Source: DATDRS01 sp035291605 (GTDB lineage Bacteria; Chloroflexota; Anaerolineae; Anaerolineales; UBA6663). From it: a stretch of DNA of 52,023 bases. The DNA is taken from the NCBI GenBank assembly GCA_035291605.1, contig DATDRS010000494.1:1-52023 (forward strand), given 5' to 3'. Within the stretch, counting starts at the first letter, position 1. Every line of letters begins with the position of its first letter. The position numbers were made by a program, and so were the translations under genes. The notes under the pieces were generated by a model that was not told where the DNA came from, ran no database searches, and saw only the letters and a program-made list of their open reading frames with translations. Positions 13,801 through 23,026 of this stretch are shown in pieces.

Positions 13801-15735
13801 ATGTCCATTGTCCTGGAACAACTCACTAAACGGTATGGGGGCTACCCGGTAGTGAACCACGTCTCGCTAGAGATCGCGGAGGGTGAGCTGCTTGTCCTCA
13901 TCGGGCCAAGCGGGAGCGGCAAAAGCACCATCCTGCGCATGATCGCGGGCCTCAACACGATTGACGAGGGGCGGGTGCTGCTGCACGGGCGCGACGTGAC
14001 CTACGCCACGCCGCAGCAACGCGGCGTCGGCTTCGTCTTCCAACACTATGCCCTGTTCCGCCACATGTCGGTGGCGGAGAACATCGAGTTTGCCCTGCGC
14101 GTCCGCAAGGTCTCGGCCAGAGAACGGCGGCGGCGGCGCGATGAACTGTTGGAATTGGTGGGCCTGGCCGGGCTGGGCAGCCGGCTGCCCACGCAACTTT
14201 CCGGCGGGCAGCAACAGCGCGTGGCGCTCGCCCGCGCGCTCGCCCACCGCCCCGAGGTGCTATTGCTGGATGAGCCGTTCGGCGCGTTGGACGCCAAGAT
14301 TCGCGTCGAACTGCGGCGCGCGCTCCGGCGCATCCAAACCGAGTTGGGAATCACGACCATCTTTGTGACGCACGATCAGGAGGAAGCCTTTGAGCTGGCG
14401 GATCGGTTGGGCGTGATGAACTTTGGCCGCCTGTTGGAGGTGGGACTGCCCGCCGAACTGTATCAGCGCCCTCAAACGGAATTCGTAGCGACTTTCCTGG
14501 GCACGGCGAATCTGCTCGTCGGGCGCTGTGTGCCCGGCGGCGTGCAAGTCGGTCCGCTTCACTTTCCGCTCAAAACCGAAGCGACGCAGTTAAGTGATAC
14601 CCAGCGGGTTCAGGTGCTGTTCCGCCCCGAAGATGTGGCGCTGGCGGCCTCTCCCGAAGCGCTGGGAGGCGCGCAACTTGGGCGAGGTGAAGTCGAGCAG
14701 AGCACCTTCGGCGGTTCCTTTGAGCGGCTGCGCCTGCGCCTGCCGCCCTTGCCGGGGGTGCGGCCGATTGCCCCGACCGTCTCGTTCGGCGATAACTCGA
14801 TTGTGGTCGAGGCGACTCGCTCACAGGAACAGGCCCGCCGATTGTCCATCCAGGCGGGGGACTATCTGTGGGTGGGCGTGCGCCGCATCCACGCCCTCGT
14901 TCATCCGGGACTGAACTTTTTGATCCTCACCGATGGTACTGAGCCATCGCAAGCCGCGCTGGACTTGGGAGGGCAGATTGCCCGCCTGGCTCACGCGCGA
15001 GTCACTATCCTGGGCTACGGTCTGCAAGCCGAAGCGCTGCAGCATCATTTTCAAGAGACCAAAGAAAAGTTGGGCAGTGGGCTGGCCGCGCTTGAAATCC
15101 GGGCGACGCCCGACCTGCCGGATGTGGCCGTCGCCCTGGAGACAGAGCGCCAACCGTTTGACCTGGTCATCCTGGGCTGGGGAGATTTCCTGCCGCCCGG
15201 CGGCGTGGCCTTGGCCGAGCAAATTTTGCAATCGGGCGAGCATCACCTCCTGCTTGTCCCCAATCCGCACCCTACCCCCCGGCGCGCGCTAGTCTGCGTG
15301 ACCGGGAGCGAACCGAGCAAGGACGACGTGCTCTTCGCCGGACGATTGTTGCGCCACCTGGGCGCGGAGGCCACCCTGCTGTCTATCCTCCCCACCGCCG
15401 CGCGGGACCCGCTCCTCCAAGAGCGGGCCAGGCGCTTCCTGGCCGACGGCGTGCGGACGCTGGGCGTGCTGGGGGTCCCGGCGGAGACGATCATCCGCTC
15501 GGGTCCGGTGCGCGAGGGAATCTTGAAACAAATGCAGGCGGGCGAACACGATCTGCTGGTGCTGGGCGCGCCGCTGACGAAACGCAGCCGCCAGGTCTCG
15601 TTGAGCGGCCTCGTGAGCCAACTTTTGGAAGAGATGACGAATCATCCCATGTTGATTGTGCATTCCCGGTATGTGCTGGCGCCCCAGGCGTCGTTTGATG
15701 GCCGCACCAAAATTATCGAGGAGATTATTCCATGA
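13801..15735 (+). CDS. cysA: Sulfate ABC transporter ATPase fused to two UspA-like domains
   Basis: 644 residues, about 280 longer than ordinary CysA. Residues 1-235 are the nucleotide-binding domain: Walker A GPSGSGKST (35-43), Q-loop Gln81, signature LSGGQQQR (133-140), Walker B LLLDEP (154-159), His191. Residues 240-370 are the regulatory TOBE-type beta domain. Residues about 373-488 and 495-623 look like two successive universal-stress-protein domains (LILTDGTEPSQAALDLG; later RALVCVTGSEPSKDDV, VLGA, then MLIVHSRY). It energises sulfate or thiosulfate uptake together with the next three genes. A GAGG site sits 7 bases before the ATG. The Usp fusion could make transport respond to nucleotide level or stress; this is inference. 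Confidence 0.88.
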   Translation: MSIVLEQLTKRYGGYPVVNHVSLEIAEGELLVLIGPSGSGKSTILRMIAGLNTIDEGRVLLHGRDVTYATPQQRGVGFVFQHYALFRHMSVAENIEFALRVRKVSARERRRRRDELLELVGLAGLGSRLPTQLSGGQQQRVALARALAHRPEVLLLDEPFGALDAKIRVELRRALRRIQTELGITTIFVTHDQEEAFELADRLGVMNFGRLLEVGLPAELYQRPQTEFVATFLGTANLLVGRCVPGGVQVGPLHFPLKTEATQLSDTQRVQVLFRPEDVALAASPEALGGAQLGRGEVEQSTFGGSFERLRLRLPPLPGVRPIAPTVSFGDNSIVVEATRSQEQARRLSIQAGDYLWVGVRRIHALVHPGLNFLILTDGTEPSQAALDLGGQIARLAHARVTILGYGLQAEALQHHFQETKEKLGSGLAALEIRATPDLPDVAVALETERQPFDLVILGWGDFLPPGGVALAEQILQSGEHHLLLVPNPHPTPRRALVCVTGSEPSKDDVLFAGRLLRHLGAEATLLSILPTAARDPLLQERARRFLADGVRTLGVLGVPAETIIRSGPVREGILKQMQAGEHDLLVLGAPLTKRSRQVSLSGLVSQLLEEMTNHPMLIVHSRYVLAPQASFDGRTKIIEEIIP

Positions 15736-16784
15736 ACACCAAGTTGCTTGCACGAACCGGTTTGGCAGTCCTTCTATTCAGCCTGCTGGCGGCTTGCGCT
15801 GGCCCGACGGCCACGCCGATGCCCGGAAACGCCCACGGTCCGATCAAACTCATCCTCGGCGCGTACACCACGCCGCGCGAGGCCTACGGCGAACTCATCC
15901 CCATGTTCGCGGCGCAATGGAAGCAGAAGACCGGGCAAGAGATTACATTTGAAGAGTCGTACCTGGCTTCTGGCGCGCAATCGCGCGCCATCGTCGAAGG
16001 CTTCGAGGCCGACGTGACCGCGCTCTCATTGCAGGCCGATATTGACCGCATCGCCAAAGCCGGACTGATCACTCACGACTGGCAGGCCGCGTCCCACAAG
16101 GGGATGGTCAGCACTTCTGTCGTGGCCTTCGCCGTCCGCACGGGGAACCCGAAGAACATTCACGCTTGGGCCGACCTGGCGCAACCCGGCCTCGAAATCC
16201 TCACGCCTAACCCCAAGACCAGCGGCGGCGCCATGTGGAACATCCTCGCCCTCTACGGCGCAGCCCTGCGCGGCCGCGTGAACGGCGTGCCGCAGGGCGA
16301 TGAGGCGGCGGCCACGGAATACCTCCAGGCCGTGCTCAAGAACGTCACCGTGATGGACAAGGGCGCGCGGGAAAGCATCACGAACTTTGAAAAGGGCGTC
16401 GGCGACGTCGCCATCACTTACGAGAACGAGGTGCTGGTCGGGCAACAGAAGGGGCAGGATTACGAGCTCATCATCCCCGGCTCGACCATTTTGATTGAGA
16501 ACCCCGTCGCCGTGGTGGACACCTACGTGGACAAACACGGGACGCGCGAAGTGGCTGAGGCCTTCGTCAACTTCCTCTTCACCAAAGAAGCGCAAGAAGT
16601 TTTCGCGCAGTATGGCCTGCGCTCGGTTGACCCCGAAGTCGCCCAAGCCACGGCCAGCCAATATCCCCCAGTGCAAGACCTGTTCACCATTCAAGAGTTC
16701 GGCGGATGGGCAACGGCCACGCCCAAGTTCTTCGGCGACAGCGGGATTTATACGCTCGCCATCGCCGCCGTGCAACAGCCATGA
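15732..16784 (+). CDS. Sulfate-binding lipoprotein
   Basis: 350 residues of the sulfate/thiosulfate-binding protein family (Sbp/CysP). A lipoprotein signal ends in LLAAC (Cys22). Diagnostic segments are AYTTPREAYGELIPMF, SYLASGAQSRAI, FEADVTALSLQADID, LEILTPNPKTSGGAMWN and DVAITYENEVL, all typical of Sbp. It captures sulfate outside the membrane and delivers it to the CysTW channel. The start overlaps the ATPase stop by four bases, so translation is coupled. The order ATPase-binding protein-permeases differs from the common binding protein-first order. Confidence 0.93.
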   Translation: MNTKLLARTGLAVLLFSLLAACAGPTATPMPGNAHGPIKLILGAYTTPREAYGELIPMFAAQWKQKTGQEITFEESYLASGAQSRAIVEGFEADVTALSLQADIDRIAKAGLITHDWQAASHKGMVSTSVVAFAVRTGNPKNIHAWADLAQPGLEILTPNPKTSGGAMWNILALYGAALRGRVNGVPQGDEAAATEYLQAVLKNVTVMDKGARESITNFEKGVGDVAITYENEVLVGQQKGQDYELIIPGSTILIENPVAVVDTYVDKHGTREVAEAFVNFLFTKEAQEVFAQYGLRSVDPEVAQATASQYPPVQDLFTIQEFGGWATATPKFFGDSGIYTLAIAAVQQP

Positions 16785-17623
16785 CCGCGACTGCCCTGCC
16801 GGTCCGAGAATCGATCCCCTGGGGCCGCTGGGGGTTGCGCGCCCTCGCATTTACTTATCTCGGCGTGATGCTCATCATCCCGCTCGCCGTGATTCTGCAA
16901 GACGGCTTGCGGGCCGGGTTGGGCGGACTGTGGCGGGCCGTCACATTGCCGGTGGCCTGGCACGCGCTCACGCTGACGTTGTGGACAGCGGCGGTCATGG
17001 CGCTCATCAACGCCATCATGGGCACGCTCACGGCTTACGTGTTAGTGCGTTACACCTTTCCAGGCAAGTCACTGTTGAATGCGATGGTGGACTTGCCGCT
17101 CGCTATCCCGACCCTGGTGACGGGCGTGATGCTGGTGGTGCTCTATGGCCCGCAGGGCGCGGTGGGAGGCTGGCTCGCTCAACAGTTGGGCTGGCGCATC
17201 ATCTTCGCTCCTCCCGGCATCATCCTGGCGCTGTTGTTCATCACCTTTCCGTTTGTGGTGCGCGCCGTCCAGCCGGTGTTGCTGGGCCTCGACCCCGAAC
17301 CGGAAGAGGCCGCCGCGACGCTCGGCGCGCGCTCGTGGACAGTCTTCCGGCGCGTGACCCTGCCCGCGCTGGCCTTGCCCATCATCAGCGGCACGTTGTT
17401 GAGCGTCGCGCGCGCCGTCGGCGAGTTCGGCGCGATCGTCATCGTGGCGGGCAACATCCCCTTGCGCTCACAAACAGCGGCGGTATACGTGTTGGGCGAA
17501 GTTGAATCCGAGAACCGGCTCGGCGCCAGCGCCGTGTCAGTCGTCATGCTCGCGCTCGCGTTCGGGTTGGTGATGCTGGTAGATTGGCTCCAGCGGCGCG
17601 GCTCACCTGGGAGGGCCGAATGA
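16781..17623 (+). CDS. cysT: Sulfate ABC transporter permease CysT
   Basis: 280 residues with six predicted membrane helices. The ABC-permease coupling loop lies around EEAAATLGARSWTVFRRVTLP (EAA motif), and the family hallmark LPLAIPTLVTGVML is present. It forms the channel with the next protein. The ATG at 16781 is chosen because it overlaps the preceding stop (ATGA) and MTATALPVRESI leads straight into the first helix; an upstream in-frame ATG would begin far inside the binding-protein gene. Confidence 0.93.
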   Translation: MTATALPVRESIPWGRWGLRALAFTYLGVMLIIPLAVILQDGLRAGLGGLWRAVTLPVAWHALTLTLWTAAVMALINAIMGTLTAYVLVRYTFPGKSLLNAMVDLPLAIPTLVTGVMLVVLYGPQGAVGGWLAQQLGWRIIFAPPGIILALLFITFPFVVRAVQPVLLGLDPEPEEAAATLGARSWTVFRRVTLPALALPIISGTLLSVARAVGEFGAIVIVAGNIPLRSQTAAVYVLGEVESENRLGASAVSVVMLALAFGLVMLVDWLQRRGSPGRAE

Positions 17624-18474
17624 GCGCCGTCACTTCTGCGGCCCACCCTGTCGCCCGGCGCGGACGCCTCTCACTCGCCAGCGATACTTGGCGACGACGG
17701 ATTGTCATCGGTATAGTGGCCGTCTACGTCACTCTCTTGGTCCTCGCCCCCATCGCGGCGCTGATTGTGGGCGCGTTTGGCGAGGGGATACGTGGCGTCG
17801 TCAATGCACTGGCTCAACCCGAAGTCTTAAGCGCGTTCTGGCGGACGATTTACATCGCCCTCATCACGTTGGTCGTCCACGCGGTATTTGGAACGCTTGT
17901 GGCCTGGGTCTTAGTCCGGCATCGCTTCCCCGGCCAAAAGTTGCTCAACGGACTGCTTGATTTGCCTTTTGCGACCTCGGCGGTGGTGGTGGGCTATATG
18001 CTGCTATTGATTTTCGGGCGCAATGGTTTGCTGGGGCCATGGTTGGAGGCGATGGACATCAAAGTCGCCTTTGCGCTGCCGGGCATGATTCTGGCGACGC
18101 TGTTTGTGACATTGCCCTTCATGGTGCGCGAGGTCATGCCGGTGCTGGAGGCCCTGGATGTCGAGCAGGAACAGGCCGCGGCGACGCTCGGCGCGAGCGG
18201 CTGGCAGACCTTTTGGTGGGTGACGTTCCCCGCTCTGCGCTGGGGTTTCATCTATGGCGTGACGTTGACCTTCGCGCGCGCGCTCGGCGAATTCGGCGCG
18301 GTGCTGGTCATCGGCGGCGGGGCGCAGGGCGCGACCGAGACCACCACGCTCTACATTTTCCGCGCCCTCGACGAGCGCCAATATGTCGGGGCGTACAGCG
18401 CGGCGCTGGTGCTCGGCCTGCTCTCGCTGGCTTTCGTGGTCGGCTCCGATCTGCTCCGCCGAAAGGAGAAATAG
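17620..18474 (+). CDS. cysW: Sulfate ABC transporter permease CysW
   Basis: 284 residues, six membrane helices, EAA loop EQAAATLGASGWQTFWWVTFP, and the conserved LDLPFATSAVVVGYMLLLIFG. It is the second channel subunit. It overlaps the CysT stop by four bases. The two-component genes follow after 14 bases and are probably in the same transcript, so they may control or report on this transporter. Confidence 0.93.
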   Translation: MSAVTSAAHPVARRGRLSLASDTWRRRIVIGIVAVYVTLLVLAPIAALIVGAFGEGIRGVVNALAQPEVLSAFWRTIYIALITLVVHAVFGTLVAWVLVRHRFPGQKLLNGLLDLPFATSAVVVGYMLLLIFGRNGLLGPWLEAMDIKVAFALPGMILATLFVTLPFMVREVMPVLEALDVEQEQAAATLGASGWQTFWWVTFPALRWGFIYGVTLTFARALGEFGAVLVIGGGAQGATETTTLYIFRALDERQYVGAYSAALVLGLLSLAFVVGSDLLRRKEK

Positions 18475-18488
18475 GTTATAGTTGAGGC

Positions 18489-20570
18489 ATGCGCCGATTG
18501 CGACTCAGCACGCTGCTCATCGGCCTCAACGTCGGGTTGCTGCTCCTCGCCATTACGGGCGTGGCCTTCTTAGCCGTACGGTTGCTGCGACAACTGGCCG
18601 ACGATCAGGCGCTCGCTCGCGTAGAACAAGCCGGGACCAGCGCGCGGAACGCGGTCAACCGTGCTGGAGGGGAAATTCTCACCAGCGCGCAACTCCTTGC
18701 CGAACGCCCCACGCTCCTACGCCTAGTGCAGGCGAATGACACAGCCTCCCTCGCCGCTTTTCTGAATCAATTCCAGCAGACCAGCCGGCTCGACGGCTGT
18801 GTCGTCATCCTGAATGACCGCGTCATCGCTCAAAGTGGGTTGCCGTTGCCGTGGGGATCTATCTGGGCCGCGCATCGTCTAGAGCAAAATTATTTCTTTG
18901 CCGCTGATAGCGCTTTGATCTTGGGCGCGGCGGCGGCGATCCCTGCCATGCCGAATGGAACGGTGCACGTCGCGGTCGAACTGGATACGTCGTTCGCCAA
19001 CCAGATCACCGTCGAGACTGGATTGCCGGTGAGCATCGTATCGCCCTCCGCCGCGCAAACGCCCGGCCCCCTGGCGGCCCTGCGGACGCGTGCATTAAAT
19101 ACCGGAGAACCCGTCACCACTTATCTGGCCTCTTCCGATCGGTACGTGGCCAGCGTGCCGTTGCGCACGGCGACCGGCGCTATCGCCGGACTGATCGAGA
19201 CCGAGCTTTCGGCTATCACTGTGACGCGCTCTTTACAGCAACTCATCCGAACATTCTTGCTGTGGGCCGTGGGAGTCGCAGCCCTGGCAGCGCTCGTCAG
19301 TTTTTTGGTGGGCCGCCAACTCGGCTCACCCTTGCGCGCCCTGACAACGGCTGCGGCACGGATTGGTCACGGCGATCTCGCCATGCCTATTCCTCCGGCT
19401 TCCGGGGTTGAGATCGGCGCGCTGGCGGCCACTCTGGAAGAGATGCGCCGCCGCTTGCTCAAGTTGACGGCCAACTTGCGTCAACAACAGGCTGAGTCCA
19501 ACGCCATCGTCACCGGCATTGTCGAGGGCGTCTTCACCGTTGACCGCGAACGGCGCATTCAGTACGTCAACCCCCAAGCCGTGGCGATGCTGGGCCTGAC
19601 GGCAGAAGGGATCGTCAATCATTTCTGCGGCGATGCCCTTAACCCACAAGGTCCAGGCGACGTGCGGCCCTGCGAGGAACAATGCCCCATCATCCACGCG
19701 CGCTTTCGCGCTGGGGCGCGAGCCACTGAGCATCTCTTGCTGAGTAACGGCCAGCGGCGGACGGTCGTCATCACCAGCGCGCCGCCGATGGATGACTCGT
19801 CATCGGGTGGCGACCTGCGGCAAGTGCAAGTGATGCGCGATGAGACCGAAGTGGAAGCGACGCGCCGACTGCGCGACGCCGTGCTCGCCAACATCTCTCA
19901 CGAATTCAGGACTCCGCTCTCGGCCCAACTGGCCTCCATCGAACTCCTGCTGGACCAACTCCCCCAATTGACGAGCAGCCAGATCGGCGACCTGGTGCGC
20001 TCCCTCCAGCGTGGGACGCTGCGCCTGACGCAACTCATTGATAATTTGCTGGAGAGCGTGCGCATCGAGGCAGGCCAGTACACGATCCGGCATCAACCAC
20101 TCACCCTCGACGCGGTGATTGAGCAGTCATTGGAAATGACGCGCCCGTTGCTCGATCAGCGCCAGCAACGAGTCAGCGTGAATCTGCCCGACTCGCTCCC
20201 AGCCCTCTACGGCGATGCGCCTCGGCTGGCGCAAGTCTTCGTCAACCTGCTGGCGAACGCCAACAAATTTGCGCCGCCGGGTTCCGACATCAGAATCGGT
20301 GGGATAGTCGGGGCCGAGTCGGTCACGCTCTGGGTCGAGGACCAAGGACCAGGATTGCCGGAACTGCCGAACCAATCGCTGTTCGTCCGTTTTGTGCGCT
20401 CCCCAGCCGGGGAACCAGAGCAAGGCGGCGTGGGCCTGGGGTTGTGGATTGTGAAATCCATTGTCGAGCGTCACGGTGGCCGGGTGGAGGCGGTGAGCCG
20501 CGCCGCCGGGACGCGCATCTGTATCACCCTCCCACGGGAGTCTAACGACGATGAAGATTTTGGCCGTTGA
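18489..20570 (+). CDS. Membrane sensor histidine kinase with HAMP and cysteine-bearing PAS domain
   Basis: 693 residues. Membrane helix about 9-30, extracytoplasmic sensor domain 31-252, second helix 253-275, HAMP about 277-330, PAS about 335-455, HisKA with phospho-acceptor His471 in ISHEFRTPLS, and HATPase_c with Asn590 (NLLANANKF), DQGPGL (618-623) and GVGLGLWIVK (647-656). The PAS domain holds three cysteines (380, 395, 399) in HFCGD...RPCEEQCPI, a pattern suited to metal, iron-sulfur or redox sensing. The gene sits directly after the sulfate permeases and overlaps the response-regulator gene by 20 bases. Confidence 0.92.
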   Translation: MRRLRLSTLLIGLNVGLLLLAITGVAFLAVRLLRQLADDQALARVEQAGTSARNAVNRAGGEILTSAQLLAERPTLLRLVQANDTASLAAFLNQFQQTSRLDGCVVILNDRVIAQSGLPLPWGSIWAAHRLEQNYFFAADSALILGAAAAIPAMPNGTVHVAVELDTSFANQITVETGLPVSIVSPSAAQTPGPLAALRTRALNTGEPVTTYLASSDRYVASVPLRTATGAIAGLIETELSAITVTRSLQQLIRTFLLWAVGVAALAALVSFLVGRQLGSPLRALTTAAARIGHGDLAMPIPPASGVEIGALAATLEEMRRRLLKLTANLRQQQAESNAIVTGIVEGVFTVDRERRIQYVNPQAVAMLGLTAEGIVNHFCGDALNPQGPGDVRPCEEQCPIIHARFRAGARATEHLLLSNGQRRTVVITSAPPMDDSSSGGDLRQVQVMRDETEVEATRRLRDAVLANISHEFRTPLSAQLASIELLLDQLPQLTSSQIGDLVRSLQRGTLRLTQLIDNLLESVRIEAGQYTIRHQPLTLDAVIEQSLEMTRPLLDQRQQRVSVNLPDSLPALYGDAPRLAQVFVNLLANANKFAPPGSDIRIGGIVGAESVTLWVEDQGPGLPELPNQSLFVRFVRSPAGEPEQGGVGLGLWIVKSIVERHGGRVEAVSRAAGTRICITLPRESNDDEDFGR

Positions 20571-21255
20571 CGACGACGTGGAATTGCTGGGGCTGATTGG
20601 CTTTGCCCTGCGCCAAGCCGGTTATCTGGTCATCGAGGCCGCTCATGGGAATGCGGCGCTGGAAGCCTTCGACCGCGAACAGCCTGACCTCGTCCTCCTC
20701 GACGCGAATCTGCCAGGAGTGAACGGTTTCGAGGTTCTCCAGCGCATTCGGGAACACGCCTCGACGCCGATTATGATGCTCACCGTGCTCAACAGCGAGG
20801 AAGATGAAGTGCGCGGCCTGGATTTGGGAGCCGACGATTATTTGACGAAGCCCTTCAGCCCGCGCACGCTGCTGGCCCGGGTGCGCGCTCTGTTGCGACG
20901 CGGAGAAACTGACCGGCAGGAGGGCATACACAAAGAGCGCGCTTACCGCGCCGGGGATTTGATGCTGGATGTCGAAAGCCAATCAGTGAGCGTGCGCGGA
21001 GGAACGCCGGTGCGCTTAACGGGTTTGGAGTTCAGGTTGTTGCATTATCTACTGGTCAATGCGGAGCACACGCTCCCGGCGGAGCGGTTGACTCAGCACG
21101 TGTGGGGCTATCGCGGCGGAGACGACCGGCAAATTCTCAAACAGCTAGTCCATCGCCTGCGCCACAAGGTCGAACAAAATCCGGCAGAGCCAGAATACGT
21201 CATCACCATCGCCGGAGTTGGTTACATGCTTCGGCCCACCCCGCGCGCCGATTGA
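20551..21255 (+). CDS. OmpR/PhoB-family response regulator
   Basis: 234 residues. The receiver domain (1-120) has the acidic pocket DDD (7-9), phospho-acceptor Asp51, Thr78 and Lys100 in DYLTKPF. The winged-helix DNA-binding domain is at about 133-230 (LTGLEFRLLHYLLVNAEHTL, GDDRQILKQLVHRLRHKVE, ITIAGVGYML). It is the partner of the overlapping kinase gene. Its likely targets include the sulfate operon, whose long leader region could host operators; no repeat pair typical of PhoB-type sites was confirmed. Confidence 0.93.
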   Translation: MKILAVDDDVELLGLIGFALRQAGYLVIEAAHGNAALEAFDREQPDLVLLDANLPGVNGFEVLQRIREHASTPIMMLTVLNSEEDEVRGLDLGADDYLTKPFSPRTLLARVRALLRRGETDRQEGIHKERAYRAGDLMLDVESQSVSVRGGTPVRLTGLEFRLLHYLLVNAEHTLPAERLTQHVWGYRGGDDRQILKQLVHRLRHKVEQNPAEPEYVITIAGVGYMLRPTPRAD

Positions 21256-21259
21256 TCAA

Positions 21260-21298
21260 ACCCTCCTGCAGGCGCAAAGCGTGAACCTGCGGGAGGGT
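21260..21298 (+). terminator. Terminator after the sulfate/two-component operon
   Basis: A 13-bp stem with one G-T pair (21260-21272 with 21286-21298) lies just after the regulator stop and before the convergent gene. The tail is not T-rich. Confidence 0.6.
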
Positions 21299-21307
21299 CG
21301 TTAGGCG

Positions 21308-22999
21308 CTAATCCACCAATATCCCCACCTCGGCCAGCGCCTCGCGCAACTTCTCCATATCCTCGCCGCGTATCTCGACGGCCTCCGGGCTGAGGGCTTC
21401 GCCGAGATAGCGCCGGACGCCCGGCGTGCGGCGCAGAGTCTCCAGCAGTTCCTTGCTCTTCAACTTCAACACGACCGTCTCTTTGATGGCGGCCTCCCCG
21501 CCGGAGCGCTCCCAGCGGTGGAGCGCGCCCACCAACGTCGGCGGGATGGCTTCGTCGCCGACGGCCTTTTGCAGAAAGCCGGCGATGTGGCTGACTCGGA
21601 TACCCTGCTTCGCCGCGCGGACGAGGGAGGTAGGGGTGAGGCGATAGGCATAGTCGTTCCCCTCCAGCGAGAGCCAGTGCGAGACGCGCGCGACTTGAAA
21701 ACGGTCGTAGCGGCTGGCCGAGGCTGGCGCACGGATGAAGCCATCCTGGCTCAACTGCAAAGCGGACGGCGTCTCGGCTTCGGCAGCGGGCCAGGCAGCC
21801 TGGCCGAGGAACGCGGCGCCATAGGGCGTTGTCCGAAAGGCTTTACCCTCAGCTCTCTCCCCTCCCCCTGGAAGAGAAAGGGGGGCCATATCCACGAGGC
21901 CTAGCCAGTGCATCGGCTTTTCAATCATCCAGCGGATCAGCGCGCCGTCCACGCGCTCCCAGTTTTCAAACCCGCGCAGGTAGACCTGTGTCGCCGCATC
22001 GCGGATGTACCACGAGTCATAATCGCCCGCCGGGCGTTGGAAATCGGGCTGGCGGTCTTTGACGGCGGCGACGAAGGCCTCAAGCGACCACCACTCGCCG
22101 GCGGGGACCTGTTTGAGCAGGCTCAGGACCGCGGCGCGGGCGGTGAAGGGATCGTTGCGCCAGGCCTTGCCCTCGAGCACGAGGCCAGGCACGTGGAGGA
22201 GATCGTTCCACTCGCGCGAATCACGCCAGGCTGGCGCGAGAATTGCAACTTGTTCCGGGCGCGAGGCTTCAAGGAAGGGCCGCGCCTTAGCAGGTTCGAG
22301 CTTAAGCGGCGAACCGCTGGCGAGGCCGACCTCGCTGCGCGTGGCGAGATGGATAAAGAGGTCAAGGGCTTCCGGCAGCCGCAGAAAGCGGTGGAGGGCC
22401 TCACGGTGTTTGCGCGGAAAAGAGGCGCCTTCGAGCCGGACGACGGCGATTTGCAGATAGGCCAGCAGGGTGGCGAGGTCATCGGGGGCCGCACCCACCG
22501 CGGAAACAAAGTCCGGCGGGGGCGCAGCGGGCGCGCCAGGCGGGGGCGCGTTGGAAGGCGCGGAAATGCCGGCGGGCATCAGCTTCAATAGATCATCAGG
22601 GATGAAGACGAACTCCTGCGGCCCCTGCCCGTCGTCGAAAAAGGCGCGCCCGATCAGCCCCCGGTACCACAGCATTTCGGAGGCGGAGGGAGCGTTCTTC
22701 CACGGCTGCTCGCGCTCGCGGCGGCTCACACCCATTGCGCGCAATTCGCCATATTTACGCACGAACATGGCGAGCGGCATCCGCTCCGGTTTCAACGCCT
22801 CGAGCGCGGCGCGGGCCTCGGCGGGGAGGGCTTCGACGATTTCCTGCACGAGGCTGGGCTGGGTGCTGCGGATCTGCGCGGCGAGTTCGTCGGCGGCCTC
22901 ATGCTGGTTGGGGACTTGCAGCTCCAGGCCCCAGTGGTCGGCGATCAGGCGCAGCAGGCCGAGGTCATAATCGCGGAGGACGCGCTGAAGCGAGGGCAT
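21308..22999 (-). CDS. XPB/Ssl2 N-terminal-like helicase-associated protein
   Basis: 563 residues. The C-terminal half resembles the 'helicase XPB/Ssl2 N-terminal' family (PF13625-type), from LQLSQDGFIRAPASAS through LSLEGNDYAYRLTPTSLVRA and FLQKAVGDEAIPPTLVGALHRWE to LRRTPGVRRYLGEALSPEAVEI. No P-loop or helicase motor motif is present, so it is an accessory or regulatory protein. The N-terminal part is helical. A Pro/Ala-rich linker is at about 143-162. A short Gly/Arg-rich insert (SLPGGGERAEG) interrupts a conserved stretch near residue 380. It is 27 bases downstream of the lipid-kinase gene on the same strand. A second copy of its last 40 codons lies at 13372-13500. Confidence 0.65.
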   Translation of the reverse strand: MPSLQRVLRDYDLGLLRLIADHWGLELQVPNQHEAADELAAQIRSTQPSLVQEIVEALPAEARAALEALKPERMPLAMFVRKYGELRAMGVSRREREQPWKNAPSASEMLWYRGLIGRAFFDDGQGPQEFVFIPDDLLKLMPAGISAPSNAPPPGAPAAPPPDFVSAVGAAPDDLATLLAYLQIAVVRLEGASFPRKHREALHRFLRLPEALDLFIHLATRSEVGLASGSPLKLEPAKARPFLEASRPEQVAILAPAWRDSREWNDLLHVPGLVLEGKAWRNDPFTARAAVLSLLKQVPAGEWWSLEAFVAAVKDRQPDFQRPAGDYDSWYIRDAATQVYLRGFENWERVDGALIRWMIEKPMHWLGLVDMAPLSLPGGGERAEGKAFRTTPYGAAFLGQAAWPAAEAETPSALQLSQDGFIRAPASASRYDRFQVARVSHWLSLEGNDYAYRLTPTSLVRAAKQGIRVSHIAGFLQKAVGDEAIPPTLVGALHRWERSGGEAAIKETVVLKLKSKELLETLRRTPGVRRYLGEALSPEAVEIRGEDMEKLREALAEVGILVD

Positions 23000-23026
23000 G
23001 TGTCAACGCCATCTGTTGCCCTAGAG

